Assembly (NCBI GenBank): GCA_963920575.1
Contig: OY986966.1
Coordinates: 29,212,581 to 29,276,580, forward strand
DNA: 64,000 bases
Direction of reading: 5' to 3'
Source: Narthecium ossifragum
Lineage: Eukaryota; Streptophyta; Magnoliopsida; Dioscoreales; Nartheciaceae
How positions within the stretch are numbered: position 1 is the first letter of the stretch; each line of letters begins with the position of its first letter. Made by a program: the position numbers and the translations under genes. Below the pieces are notes generated by a model that had not been told where the DNA came from, made no database searches, and worked only from the letters and a program-made list of their open reading frames with translations. Positions 22,270 through 32,321 of this stretch are shown in pieces.

Positions 22270-24543
22270 CTATTCTAGGTTATGTGAGAAGCTCATGTCA
22301 GGGAGATATCCTTCATCTATCATCTCGAGAATTAAGATTTGCATGATCTCATTTATCTGATCAAACTCTGGGTGTGACCGATCTCTCGCAAGAAAAGAAT
22401 GAATGTGAGATCCAATCTGAATCCAGCTATTTCCAGGCTTCTTCACAAAACCTCCTCCTTTTATCATCATCCTAACCTTAAAAGCATCTGACCATCTTGC
22501 AGTAGCAGCATACATGTTAGACAGAAGAACATGGTACCCTGGGTCTTCAACTCTCTTCTCAAAAATCATTCTACCAATGAGTTCAGCAAGGTCCATTCTC
22601 TTGTGAACGCGACAAGCTGCTAGTAGGCTTCCCAGTACATCAATGTCTGGCTCTATTGGCATCTTCTGAATAAATTTCCATGCATAATCCAAGTACCCAG
22701 ATCTTCCACAGATGTCCACCATGCAAGAATAGTGTTCCATGTCTGGAAGAATTCCATGTTCTTCTATCATGGATTCGTAGAACGATAAACCCTGGTCGGT
22801 GAGACCAGCATGGCTACAAGCAGATAGAAGTGCTATGAATGTGACTTTATCTGGATGAATCAACTCTTTTCGCATTTGGTTGAAAAAATCAATTGCCTGA
22901 TTTCCATGACCATGCATACCATAAGCGGATATTATCGTGTTGTAGCTGACGATATCTCTGTTAATCATCTGTTGGAAGACCTTATTGCCAATATCTAGAC
23001 ACCCGCATTTGCAGTACAAATCTATCAGGGAGTTGTTGACTGATACTACTGGACCAAGTCCTCCTCTGATCACATAACCATGTAGTTCCTTTCCTTGACT
23101 GAGCATTGTGAAGTGGTTGCAAAGAGGAAGAACAGTCACAATGGTCACAGAATTGGGCCTTAATTCTTCTTCTCCGATCCTTCGTAAAATCTGAAAGACA
23201 GAATCAACATCTACCTTCATGGCATATCCAGTTATCATCGAGTTCGCTATAGCTATGTCCTTATCCGACATGATCTCAAAAATAACTTCAGCTTCTCTCA
23301 TTGACCCACATTTGCAATACAGATCTATCAATGCGCTGGAAACAAATTTATTAAACTCAAATCCATGTCTAATGGCATAACCATGAATCTCTTTCCCTTT
23401 TCCGAATTGTCTGCCTTCCGACAAACTTGGAAGAATAGCGGCAAGAGTCACTGAACTCGGCTTAATGCCCAGACCTATCATCTCAACAAGCAAATCCAAA
23501 CTCCAAACATATTGCAAATTCTGTGAGTACCCTGCAATTAAGCTACTCCAAGAGATCACATCCTTGTGCTCCATGAATCGAAACAATTGAGACGCTACTC
23601 CAATATATCCACATTTACAGTACATGTCGACGAGAGCGTTTGAGACGCAGAGATCATCGCTAAATCCACTTTTGATAGCACAAGACTGCAACCCCATTCC
23701 TAGTTTGACATCTCCTAGTCTGCCACAAGCTGGAAGAACAGTCGCAACGATCACCGAATCTACTTGGGACCCTTCCAATCTCATCCTCCTGAACAGTTCC
23801 AAAGCCTCAGCCCACTCCCCATTCTGCATTGTGCCACATATCATCGCGCTCCATGACACCAGGTCTCTACTGGGCATTTCATCAAATACTCTCCGTGCTT
23901 CGCTTAAGCTGCCACACTTGGCGAACATATCCAAAACAGCGCATTGAACGTAGACATTGGGTTTACAAGAAGTAATCTTTTCTTGAATCTTTCTCCCTGT
24001 TTGTAGATCAGATAACCCTGAACAGGCTTTCAGAGCAAGTGGGTATGTGAAGTTATCAGCGTCCAGGCCATCTCTTTGCATCAAATGGTAGAACTCCAAT
24101 GCTTCCTCGAACCGACCCACTTCGACGAGGCCTTTGAGTATCGAGTTCCAGGCGAACGAGTTCCTTGTGACCAGTTTCTGGAATGCAAGAAGAGCTTCAT
24201 GGAGATATCCAAGGTTGACATAAGTATTCACAAGCAGAGATCCCAACACTGGACTGTGGTTCAAGTAGAGGTAACCATTGACCAAGATGAGGCCATGCAG
24301 CTTTCTGGCTTCTTGCAGGCTGGTGGTTGATCTAAGGTTGAGGAAAAGGATATTATGGGAGAATGGATGGTGGTTTGGCAACTGATCTACGCCAGCTAAC
24401 CGAGAACTCTTTTGGTTCTTGGATGTGGGAGATTGGCTTGAATGGGGGGTTGTTCTGAGTAGTTTCAGAGGCAGTGGAGGAAGGTGTCTGGCAATGTCAA
24501 TGCTGGGTAAGAATGACAGTGATGATTTCAAAAGAGTAAGCAT
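22270..24543 (-). CDS. Pentatricopeptide repeat protein, PLS class with E-type C-terminus
   Basis: A single uninterrupted frame of 757 aa, as usual for plant PPR genes. PLS-class PPR proteins bind organelle RNA and usually guide C-to-U editing or RNA processing in mitochondria or chloroplasts. Seen: a Ser/Arg/Leu-rich N-terminus (about 1-55) fit for organelle import, then a continuous series of P, L and S repeats with signatures such as LVDMYCKCGYIGVASQLF, ALIDLYCKCGSMREAEVIF, SLIDLYCKCGCLDIGNKVF and LLSACSHAGLTDQGLSFYESM. The C-terminal part has SLLAACRVHKRMDLAELI, GYHVLLSNMYAATARWSDA and KKPGNSWIQIGSHIHSF, the E/E+ pattern. No DYW deaminase follows: the protein stops soon after GYLPD, so a partner deaminase would be needed for editing. 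Which organelle and RNA it serves cannot be read from the sequence. Confidence 0.95.
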   Translation of the reverse strand: MLTLLKSSLSFLPSIDIARHLPPLPLKLLRTTPHSSQSPTSKNQKSSRLAGVDQLPNHHPFSHNILFLNLRSTTSLQEARKLHGLILVNGYLYLNHSPVLGSLLVNTYVNLGYLHEALLAFQKLVTRNSFAWNSILKGLVEVGRFEEALEFYHLMQRDGLDADNFTYPLALKACSGLSDLQTGRKIQEKITSCKPNVYVQCAVLDMFAKCGSLSEARRVFDEMPSRDLVSWSAMICGTMQNGEWAEALELFRRMRLEGSQVDSVIVATVLPACGRLGDVKLGMGLQSCAIKSGFSDDLCVSNALVDMYCKCGYIGVASQLFRFMEHKDVISWSSLIAGYSQNLQYVWSLDLLVEMIGLGIKPSSVTLAAILPSLSEGRQFGKGKEIHGYAIRHGFEFNKFVSSALIDLYCKCGSMREAEVIFEIMSDKDIAIANSMITGYAMKVDVDSVFQILRRIGEEELRPNSVTIVTVLPLCNHFTMLSQGKELHGYVIRGGLGPVVSVNNSLIDLYCKCGCLDIGNKVFQQMINRDIVSYNTIISAYGMHGHGNQAIDFFNQMRKELIHPDKVTFIALLSACSHAGLTDQGLSFYESMIEEHGILPDMEHYSCMVDICGRSGYLDYAWKFIQKMPIEPDIDVLGSLLAACRVHKRMDLAELIGRMIFEKRVEDPGYHVLLSNMYAATARWSDAFKVRMMIKGGGFVKKPGNSWIQIGSHIHSFLARDRSHPEFDQINEIMQILILEMIDEGYLPDMSFSHNLE

Positions 24544-24689
24544 GTCAAGCTAGTTTGAATGATATCGTAAGGTGGATATATAGAATGGTACAACTTGCAC
24601 AATAATTAATTTCATCTCTCTTCGGACGAAGAGATAAAGCTACGACAGTCGAAGGGAACATCCTCCTCTACCTATTTTACCTAAGCTAG
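24544..24689. promoter_or_regulatory. PPR gene upstream region
   Basis: A short spacer between the PPR start and the LINE remnant, so the PPR promoter may overlap the transposon. No defined element was recognised. Confidence 0.3.
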
Positions 24690-25534
24690 TCTTTGGAACT
24701 TGGAAGGGCAAGAGGCTTTAGTTCAGCAACAAGTAACGGAAGAAGAAATCAAATCAAAGCAGCCCTCTCTGCTATGGGGCGAGGGAAATGTCCTGGACCG
24801 GACGGCCTTCCACCAGAATTCTTCCTACAGCACTGGCAGATAGATGCTTACCTCCTCAATCTGGACTTTTGTGACCATGGAGGAAATAGACTGGTTAAAT
24901 GTGCTATAATCTATACATTGTGGATCCTATGGAAGAATCGATGTAGCACACTTTATGGAGATGGCAGACTAGTAGACTGTGATGAACTGATTCGCAGTGC
25001 TAGATGACAGCTTAAGGAAGGAATACATGTTGCTTTTAATGAGAGAAGCAACAGACCCCTGCAGCAGGAACACCATTGGAAAGGCCCCCGAGAGTCCAAT
25101 TAGATGCCTCGATGGGTGCCCAGGGAAGAATTGTAGGTATGGGTGTTCATTGCATAGATGAAATGGGAGTAGCTCTTTGGGAAGCCTCACTGTTAATGTA
25201 ACAGATTCAATCCTTGAAGGGGAACTGAAGGCTATCCTATATGCAATGGAGGAAGCACGTAGCAGAGGAATCCAGCACCTTATGATAGAAAGTGATGCAA
25301 ATTTTGCCGTGCAAATGATAAATGGGCGACTACCACCAGGACACCAACACCTATTTCTGTTACATGCTATCTGGTGGGCTGTTGGACATTTCTCAAGTTT
25401 TCTCATTGCTCATATTCCTAGAATTGACAATGTCATGGCTGATGCTCTTGATAGAGCAAGTAGATATTCTCTTTATGGTTGTCATGAATCCTGATGTGTA
25501 ATCGCTTCGGCGATGCCTAGCTTCGGCTTAACTG
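24690..25534 (+). mobile_element. Internally deleted L1-type LINE remnant
   Basis: Plus-strand frames begin in the first conserved part of a LINE reverse transcriptase (EEIKAALSAMGRGKCPGPDG-like, PEFFLQHW) and jump at about 24836 to the region before RNase H (CAIIYTLWILWKNRCSTLYG). An RNase H-like domain follows: EGELKAILYAMEEARSRG, MIESDANFAVQMINGRLPPG, IPRIDNVMADALDRAS. Most of the reverse transcriptase and the zinc-binding part are therefore missing. The frame ends at 25492-25494 and is followed by a short 3' UTR with two UUCG hairpins and then an (AT)n tract in place of poly(A). Confidence 0.85.
25501..25530 (+). other. Tandem cUUCGg hairpins at a LINE 3' end
   Basis: Hairpin 1: AUCGC-UUCG-GCGAU (25501-25514), a perfect 5-bp stem. 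Hairpin 2: AGC-UUCG-GCU (25519-25528). Both lie just before the tail of the LINE. Similar hairpins end the copies at 14.9 kb and 41.7 kb. They may be the RNA feature that the LINE reverse transcriptase recognises. Confidence 0.65.
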
Positions 25535-25593
<59 letters not shown>

Positions 25594-25605
25594 TCCTGAA
25601 AATTT

Positions 25606-25637
<32 letters not shown>
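25535..25637. repeat. Two (AT)n microsatellites
   Basis: (AT)n at 25535-25591 and again at about 25611-25637, separated by a 20-base spacer with GATCCTGAAAATTTCCC. They follow a LINE 3' end directly. Confidence 0.9.
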
Positions 25638-25639
<2 letters not shown>

Positions 25640-25707
25640 TTGCAGTATCTACTAGCCAAGGTCATTCCTCCCTACAATACAAAATGCAGAGAAAATCTCA
25701 TTGTGGA

Positions 25708-28700
25708 CTAAGCAGCTTCAAGGTTCAGATTCGACAAGGTGTTGCTCAGCGATTCAGCTGCTTTTTGAGTGCTCGCTTCCTCTGATGCCAACTGTACAGC
25801 GGCTTTTGGAGTTTGAGATTGAGGTGTTTTATCCGCTAGCTCCTTCTCCAGGTTACTGAACTCCTCTTCAATATCCTCATCTTCAATATCCACGTACTGA
25901 AGAGGCACTGATCCTGCAATAAAGGAAGGATTGAAACATTGCATCATAGAAGGAATTAATGGCATTTTGAAATTTAAAAGTAAGGTGGATAGAATGCTAA
26001 GACTTGCACAAAAATAAGCTTCATTTTCAGAGAAAGAGAAAAAGGAGAAGCATTGCATAATAGCTGCTGAAAATAGTTATGAAGTAGGAAATCATGCAAC
26101 AAGTTTTCTAAGGAAACCAAATCTCTCAAAGATTTTCTCGTTTTACATCATGCAAAACTAGCCAAGATAAAAGAACCATCGAATACCCTAATAAGAAAAG
26201 ATGCAAATCACTCATAATGGATTACCTAGAGCTTCGTCAACTTGCTTTTGTGAGCCAATACTCTCATTAAGGTCATGAAGATGGAAATGAACCTCATCCA
26301 AACTGATCCTGTTTTCCTTCATTGCTCGGGCGCCAATCTGAATGGCTTCAGACACCTGCCAAAGAATGATGATAGCCAAACCATCCAATGGAATAAAGTC
26401 CAGAAACAAAGTTAGGAAGTGACTTGAAAGAGTGTTTAGAAGCCATTCGCTGAGACAGCATAACTATCTGAAACATGCATGCTAAGCAACATTTCTACCT
26501 TCTTCGTAGATTCCGCATTTGCTATTATACCAAGAACTTCTTCCACCCGTTCCAAAAGTGATGTGCATTTTTCCCTGCTTTCTGAAGACAACTTCGCCTG
26601 CCGGATGTATCTGTGGGCAGCTTGTTTATTCCCCATCTTCAATGAAGCTAATGCAAATTTCCTTGAACTGCAAAAGTAAATGATAATGACATCAGACTGC
26701 ATCATTCCAACAAGCACCAGCCATTCCACCTAAGCTAAATGGAATGTTTGTTCTTCATGTAAATTGAGGCATTTGACAAGATGCCAATTTTGCAACCAGA
26801 AGGCTTTGGACTATCCATTGTGTATCTGAGTATCTGATAAGTTACCATGTCTCATGAAAATTCTATGACGTCAATATGTTAGCAAACCAGCATGAATATA
26901 TGCATCCACATATATGCAGATAGAAATCAAAGTACACAGCCCGAATATTACAAGGTCCTATTACTCGAAATTTAGCTGTGAAAAAAAATGCTATTACTTT
27001 GGAAGCACACTATATAGAATGAGCTAAAAGCTACTGCATGAACTGTGTTGCGTAAAAGAAGTTGGCTGATCCCCCCCACCCCAATTCTCAATTTGAAACA
27101 TGTTCAGCAATAAACCCAACCAGATCACCTTTAACCTATAAATTTATGTACAGCACAAAGCAATTGGCCCGGTCCTGTCATTTCTTCAATTTCACATTTC
27201 TAATTGCCGTTTTCTATAAGATAAGGTACTTCCAAATTAACGAAGAAGGCAACTATCTCATATGTCGGGACTTTTGTCATTTGAGCGTACAATCATGATA
27301 TGCTTTTGCTACAGATTCTCCCTGGGAAGCAATTTAGCTCATAAAATAAAAGGCAGAAAAAAAAATACTTTTGGCATCTTTGATCAATCACATCCAGTTG
27401 TTGCTGGAATTGCTCCGTTGTCCAAGTCAAGTGCAGAACATCACAGTCAAGGCTTGAAATACCAGTCACAGAATCTGACACAAGAGAAATTTTAACACCC
27501 TAGAAACAGCAAATTAAATAATTATCTTTTTGAAATGAACACAGATTTCCGATGGAACTAGAACTCAGCTGTATATAAAATGAACAGGTAAAGACTACCA
27601 ATACATTACCTCAATGAAATCATTCTTTCGGATTGAGAAATATCGTGCTTTGCCACATTGGTAAAGATGACTCAAGACTATAAATGCTTCATCAGATCCT
27701 TTAAAGAAGCCTTGGAACTTTGACATTGTTATAACACAAGTGGATGTCCAGTGATTCTCAGATAATGTCTTAATAAAATCAGCACTTCTTTCCTGCAAAA
27801 CCAAGAAAAGCAAAAAATGGTACTGAATGATCCAAAAATAAGAATCATCTTAAACTGAGAAAGGATGACTCACCAAAGTACATACTGGTACTCACATTAA
27901 GTAGTGACCTTAAGATGAGACGATCTTCGAGGTTCTGTAGGATACCAAGCGATTTGGAAATACCAATCTTCTGTCCCACTCTTCTAAACATCTGGTATAG
28001 AGGCCCGCTAGTTGGATCCACTAGATCTTCTTTTAATAAAATGTCACCATCAGTATGCATTTCTTGCTGTGATCAGAACCAAAAGCGACTCAACCTTTAA
28101 TACATGACATCTAAGCTGAATTAAGTTTGGCACCACAGAAGATTTGAAGACTAATAAAGTAAACACCTGGGGTTAAATAGGCACAAGTGAACAAGAAATG
28201 TAATGTGGTTCCCACTGGATATTGCCCTCAATAAATTTGAGCAAGGGAGCAAGTTGTCTGGGTCTTGAAACCATGATCTATGTTTTGATAAAGTAGATTG
28301 CTGGGACCTAGAGAGATGGACCAGCAGAGGTTCGAGGGCTTTGGATTAAGCAAAATAGTAGATTCCAGAGTGAAGCTATTGTGAACATTACCATCAGTTA
28401 TAACAGCGAAAATCTGAAAATAGAGGCCTCCATATCCACCAGAGGCAAAAGAACTCCATTTAACAACATGTGAAAAAATATCATCCACATTAGGTCTAGT
28501 CTCAAGATATACTAGGCAGTAAAAACTATACGAACTTGATGAATGAAAATTGTTACTGCTATCGCACAAGTATTTGTTATAGATCATCACACACAAAGGA
28601 TAGAAGATAAAGCCAACCATTCAATCAACAAATACATGAAATTCCAACAGAAACAAAAGTTATATGACCACAAAATTGATTTCTGCTTGTTCCCAATAAC

Positions 28701-29754
28701 TAACAACTACCAAAATGAGAAAGCTCACCAGAACCCGGTCAATGCACAAAGGGGTCAAGCCTCTTCGAGAAAACCATATGCTTTTGACCTACAGATAACA
28801 CATTCGCGAGCAATTGTTATGGGGATTTTGAGCATGAACAATTATCTACTACATTTCCTAGTTAAATCTGATGAGAGCCAAGTATCCTAATGAACTGCTT
28901 CAAACAACATGAAAGTTAAGAAGTAAGGCGTGGTCAAGTAGACAAAAAGTTGATAGAGGTAGGCTCATCAAAGTGATCCGTGCTGTTATAAAGGACTTTG
29001 GTCTGACAAACGAAGTTCCTATTTAAACAAAAGGCAATTGAAACCATAAATTGACAATGCCAAAATGCACATTGCATTGACAAGGATAGCAAGGATCATC
29101 CAGCATGGGTTTTTAATTACGTAACCACCTTGAAGGTACAACAGCTAACACATTAGTTTCTAAAAAATATTCACAGTAAAATGAGTACAATATTCATTTT
29201 GCCATGAAAACAGCCAACCAAAAGTCATGATTTTGCACGCAAAACCACATCAAGAATACGACAATCCTTCATGGCTATCTTTCAAAAAAATCCAAGAATT
29301 TTCTAAATTTCATTCGAACTAAGTGCTCTCAGGTCCCAACAGCTCCACATTTTCACAGCGTCATTGAAAGCCCCAACTGGCTACTCAAAAAACCCACAAT
29401 AACCATCCAACTTTCTCCTCCAAATCAAAATCTTGCAAGTCCCACCAAATAAAGAGCGCAAAAATTCCCCAAACTGGTACCCAAGAAAACCTTAAAAGTC
29501 ATCAAGAATCGCCAAAAGTTCACGCAAACATGATTTTTCACCTCGGAGGAGGATACGACGAAGACCCCGAGATGGCGGGCGACCTTGAGGATGAGATCCC
29601 TCCAGAAGATGAGCTTGGGCTCCCAATCCGAACGCTGCCCGCTGAAAGCTTTGAACCGCGCCATGGAGACCAATTCGTCGTCCCAATCGGGCACCTCCCG
29701 CCTCACTAACTCCTCCACCGCCTCCTTTGTGGAGGCGGGAGATGACGATCCCAT
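25708..29754 (-). CDS. CHMP7: CHMP7-type ESCRT-III (SNF7 family) protein
   Basis: Eight exons: 29754-29542, 28788-28729, 28066-27896, 27792-27610, 27499-27369, 26667-26499, 26355-26226, 25913-25708; 420 aa with all phases closing. CHMP7 is a hybrid ESCRT protein whose N-terminal part resembles ESCRT-II and whose C-terminal part is an SNF7/ESCRT-III domain; in animals and yeast it recruits ESCRT-III to the nuclear envelope. Seen: N-terminal ELVRREVPDWDDELVSMARF, WFSRRGLTPLC from the short second exon (76-86), DILLKEDLVDPTSGPLYQMF, then the SNF7 part (about 230-400) with WTTEQFQQQLDVIDQR, ALASLKMGNKQAAHRYIRQA, REKCTSLLERVEEVLGIIAN and SIGSQKQVDEALG. An acidic DIEDEDIEEEFSNLEKEL stretch near the end looks like a MIM-type tail. 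The tiny 60-base exon 2 is supported by exact phase and by family sequence. Length is normal for plants. Confidence 0.93.
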
Positions 29755-31095
29755 TCGAATTTCTCGACTCTAAAATAACAACAAAAACAAAAATCTCGGA
29801 GTTTATCATAAAAAAACCCAAACTTTTCCGTGGCTGGAGTTTTGGGGGAGACCAGTACCAACTACCAACCTCAACGAGGAGGGTAGTTTCGTCATTTAAT
29901 ATATTTATAGGGGCTGTCTGATCACACCGGAACCGAGCGAGCCACATGTCTTGGTGGCACCACGTTTGATTTGCCTTCTGTCTTATTTTTTTTGATCAGT
30001 TGAGCAAAAGGCTGTTAAATGATTTGAGTCTATATCTAATAAAGAAGAATACGATTCGACCCTTTATTCACGCGTTAAATTATCAATTATTTCAAAATTT
30101 TAAACTGCTAAACAAAAAGAATAATTTCCCTTTAGTTGTTTTAGTGATGCTCTTGCATATTGGAAGGAAAATGATCTTTAAAGTATATGGAAACTATTAA
30201 AGAAACTTTTTTTCGTTTTAAATAAAAAATGAAACAACACTTGGTGCAAAATAAATTAATACTGCTCTGAAAGCACTTAGACATATTGAATTGCCCAAAA
30301 ATCGACCTCTATATATTCACGTTGAATTATCAATTATTTCAAAAACTTAAACCCCCAAAGAAAAAGAATAATTTTAGCTATTTTAGTAAAGCGACCTTTT
30401 TATATTTTGAAATAAAAAGTGAAACTGGTCATTCACAGTTCACATACAACACTTGGTGCAAATAAATTGAAACTCTTAGACATATTGAATTGCCCAAAAA
30501 CATCTCACACCATCTCACAGAATTATATCCCTTTTTACAGCACTCTGCAAGACAGCCATTCACTTTTCTCTCTGAAAATATTCTACTTCTTTGTTAATTT
30601 CTCATCATTTCTTATGCGAATTAAGTAAGAAGTTTTATACTACTGGTTGTCTTATTGTAGATCAAACTGGTTGTGAAAGACAGCTAAAAATCCTTGACTA
30701 TATAGCTGACTGCACACTGATGTTTCCTATCTATAACACAGTTGATGACAGGGGTATAGCAGAGTGTGCTCTAAGGCATCGTTTGGTACGTGAATAGGTT
30801 TCGAGAATAACTCTTAACCCGGGTTAAGGGAGAGAATATTCCTGAAATATTCCCAAATCCACTACTTATTCCACCCCTTAACTCAAAACACCCTTTCCCT
30901 TATTTCAAGTAATCATTACAAAGTTATTCCCATTCTTCACTTTACTTTTTCCTTATTCTAAGTAATCATTATAAAATTATTTTCAAAACCTGAAATAAAG
31001 TCTCTTAACTCAAAATAAAGTTAATCCCGTATTAAAGGAGGCGTAAGGGTGGCAGGCAAGAACAAGAGAATCAAGGGAAGGGCAAGCACGAAGAA
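29755..31095. other. Spacer upstream of CHMP7-like gene
   Basis: The first part (29755-29950) is the CHMP7-like promoter and leader. After that only short frames without motifs are seen. About 30776-31045 carries CGTTTGGTACGTGAATAGG and TTAACCCGGGTTAAGG, the style of the TTTGGT-ended MITEs in this window, apparently truncated. Confidence 0.4.
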
Positions 31096-31370
31096 ATGGA
31101 GATCACTAGGCAATTTCGAGAGCTGACAGCAGATGTGATCTCTCACACCATCTTCGGCGTTGATCATGTCGAGGGGAAGCAAATCTTTCTAGGACCGAGA
31201 GCCTGTGTGGGACAGAACTTTGCACTGCTAGAAACGAAGATAACAATAGCCATGATCCTTCAGAGGTTCTCATTCTCATTGTCACCTGATACAAACATGC
31301 ACCAGCAGACATGCTTACCCTACAGCCCCAGTATGGACTTCCTATTGTCTTAACACCCCTGCATGCTTGA
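31096..31370 (+). pseudogene. Cytochrome P450 pseudogene (CYP72-clan-like), internally deleted
   Basis: An open frame joins two distant parts of a plant P450. Residues 1-31 match the region before the I helix ([21 protein letters not shown]). They are followed at once by the heme-binding loop [16 protein letters not shown] and the terminal [10 protein letters not shown]. The I helix, ExxR motif and everything between are gone, and the usual F-x-x-G spacing at the heme loop is one residue short. Near 31292 a one-base loss shifts the frame; the other frame there reads [19 protein letters not shown], the normal family ending, stopping at 31368-31370. The N-terminal half of the enzyme is not present upstream. 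It cannot bind heme in a normal fold. The clan is assigned by motif style only. Confidence 0.85.
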
Positions 31371-31409
31371 GAGAGAGAGAGAGAGAGAGAGAGATCTAGA
31401 GAGAGAGAG
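31369..31409. repeat. (GA)n microsatellite
   Basis: Two GA runs split by ATCTA directly after the P450 pseudogene. Confidence 0.9.
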
Positions 31410-32321
31410 TTATTACCCTACGCCTATCAGTTACTACTTTTTGTAAAGTTCTCTGCTATAAGTAATGTAGTCTTTAACAGTCGATCCTTGTAATAGGCTC
31501 GAATCCCTTATAGGCTGTGGGTGATTGTCCTTCTGGTTTAAAAGACCTATGTAAGATTTAGATTTGAATGATAAAGCACAAATGACAGCATGGAAGTAAA
31601 GTGATGCATGTGCTTTTTAATGCTTGCAAGCGAAGATCACATGAATTTGACAGTAGATATCACATGGCATTAAGAACATGGAACCATTATCAAAGGTGCA
31701 TGGCTTAGAGAAAGCTAAAAGATAAATCTCAGTGGAAAAGAAAAGAAAAGGGTGTCAGACAGAGTTATATAAACTGCACTCATGCTTCACTCGGACACAG
31801 GTAATGATGCATTGCCAACAGCTGAATTATACAATATGCAAGATAGCCATGATCATGAAATTGACCAACAGGATTCAGGCACAGCAAATAGAATAAATAG
31901 CTGAAATATTTTTATTATCTAAAAACATACATCACCAGATCAAACCAAAGAATGTTTTGACATACCTATAAACATGGACCAAAAAATCGCGAAGCCAATA
32001 CAAGCATTCCACACTGATCGGGAAAAAAAAAACAAGGGAAACCATGAGACACATAAAGCTGATCTTTTTCCTATATACTAGCTATGAAGCAAAGACTCAA
32101 GACCTCAAATCCTTCCTTGCAAATCACCTCCAGCAGCAACAGAAATCCTCACAAATTGATGCCTTATCTTCTATATGCACATGCGCTATCTCCATAGCAG
32201 GTTGGAGCACAGAGCACATGTGAGACTGAGCTTCACGACATATATGGCACAAACCACAGAAGATACACAAGCCAATTTACACTGAAACAAACCATATTAA
32301 GTTGCTGAATCGAATTCTGTT
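31410..32321. other. Spacer and 3' UTR of the repeat-protein gene
   Basis: No coding region could be supported. The part nearest 32321 is likely the 3' UTR of the minus-strand repeat-protein gene. Confidence 0.4.
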
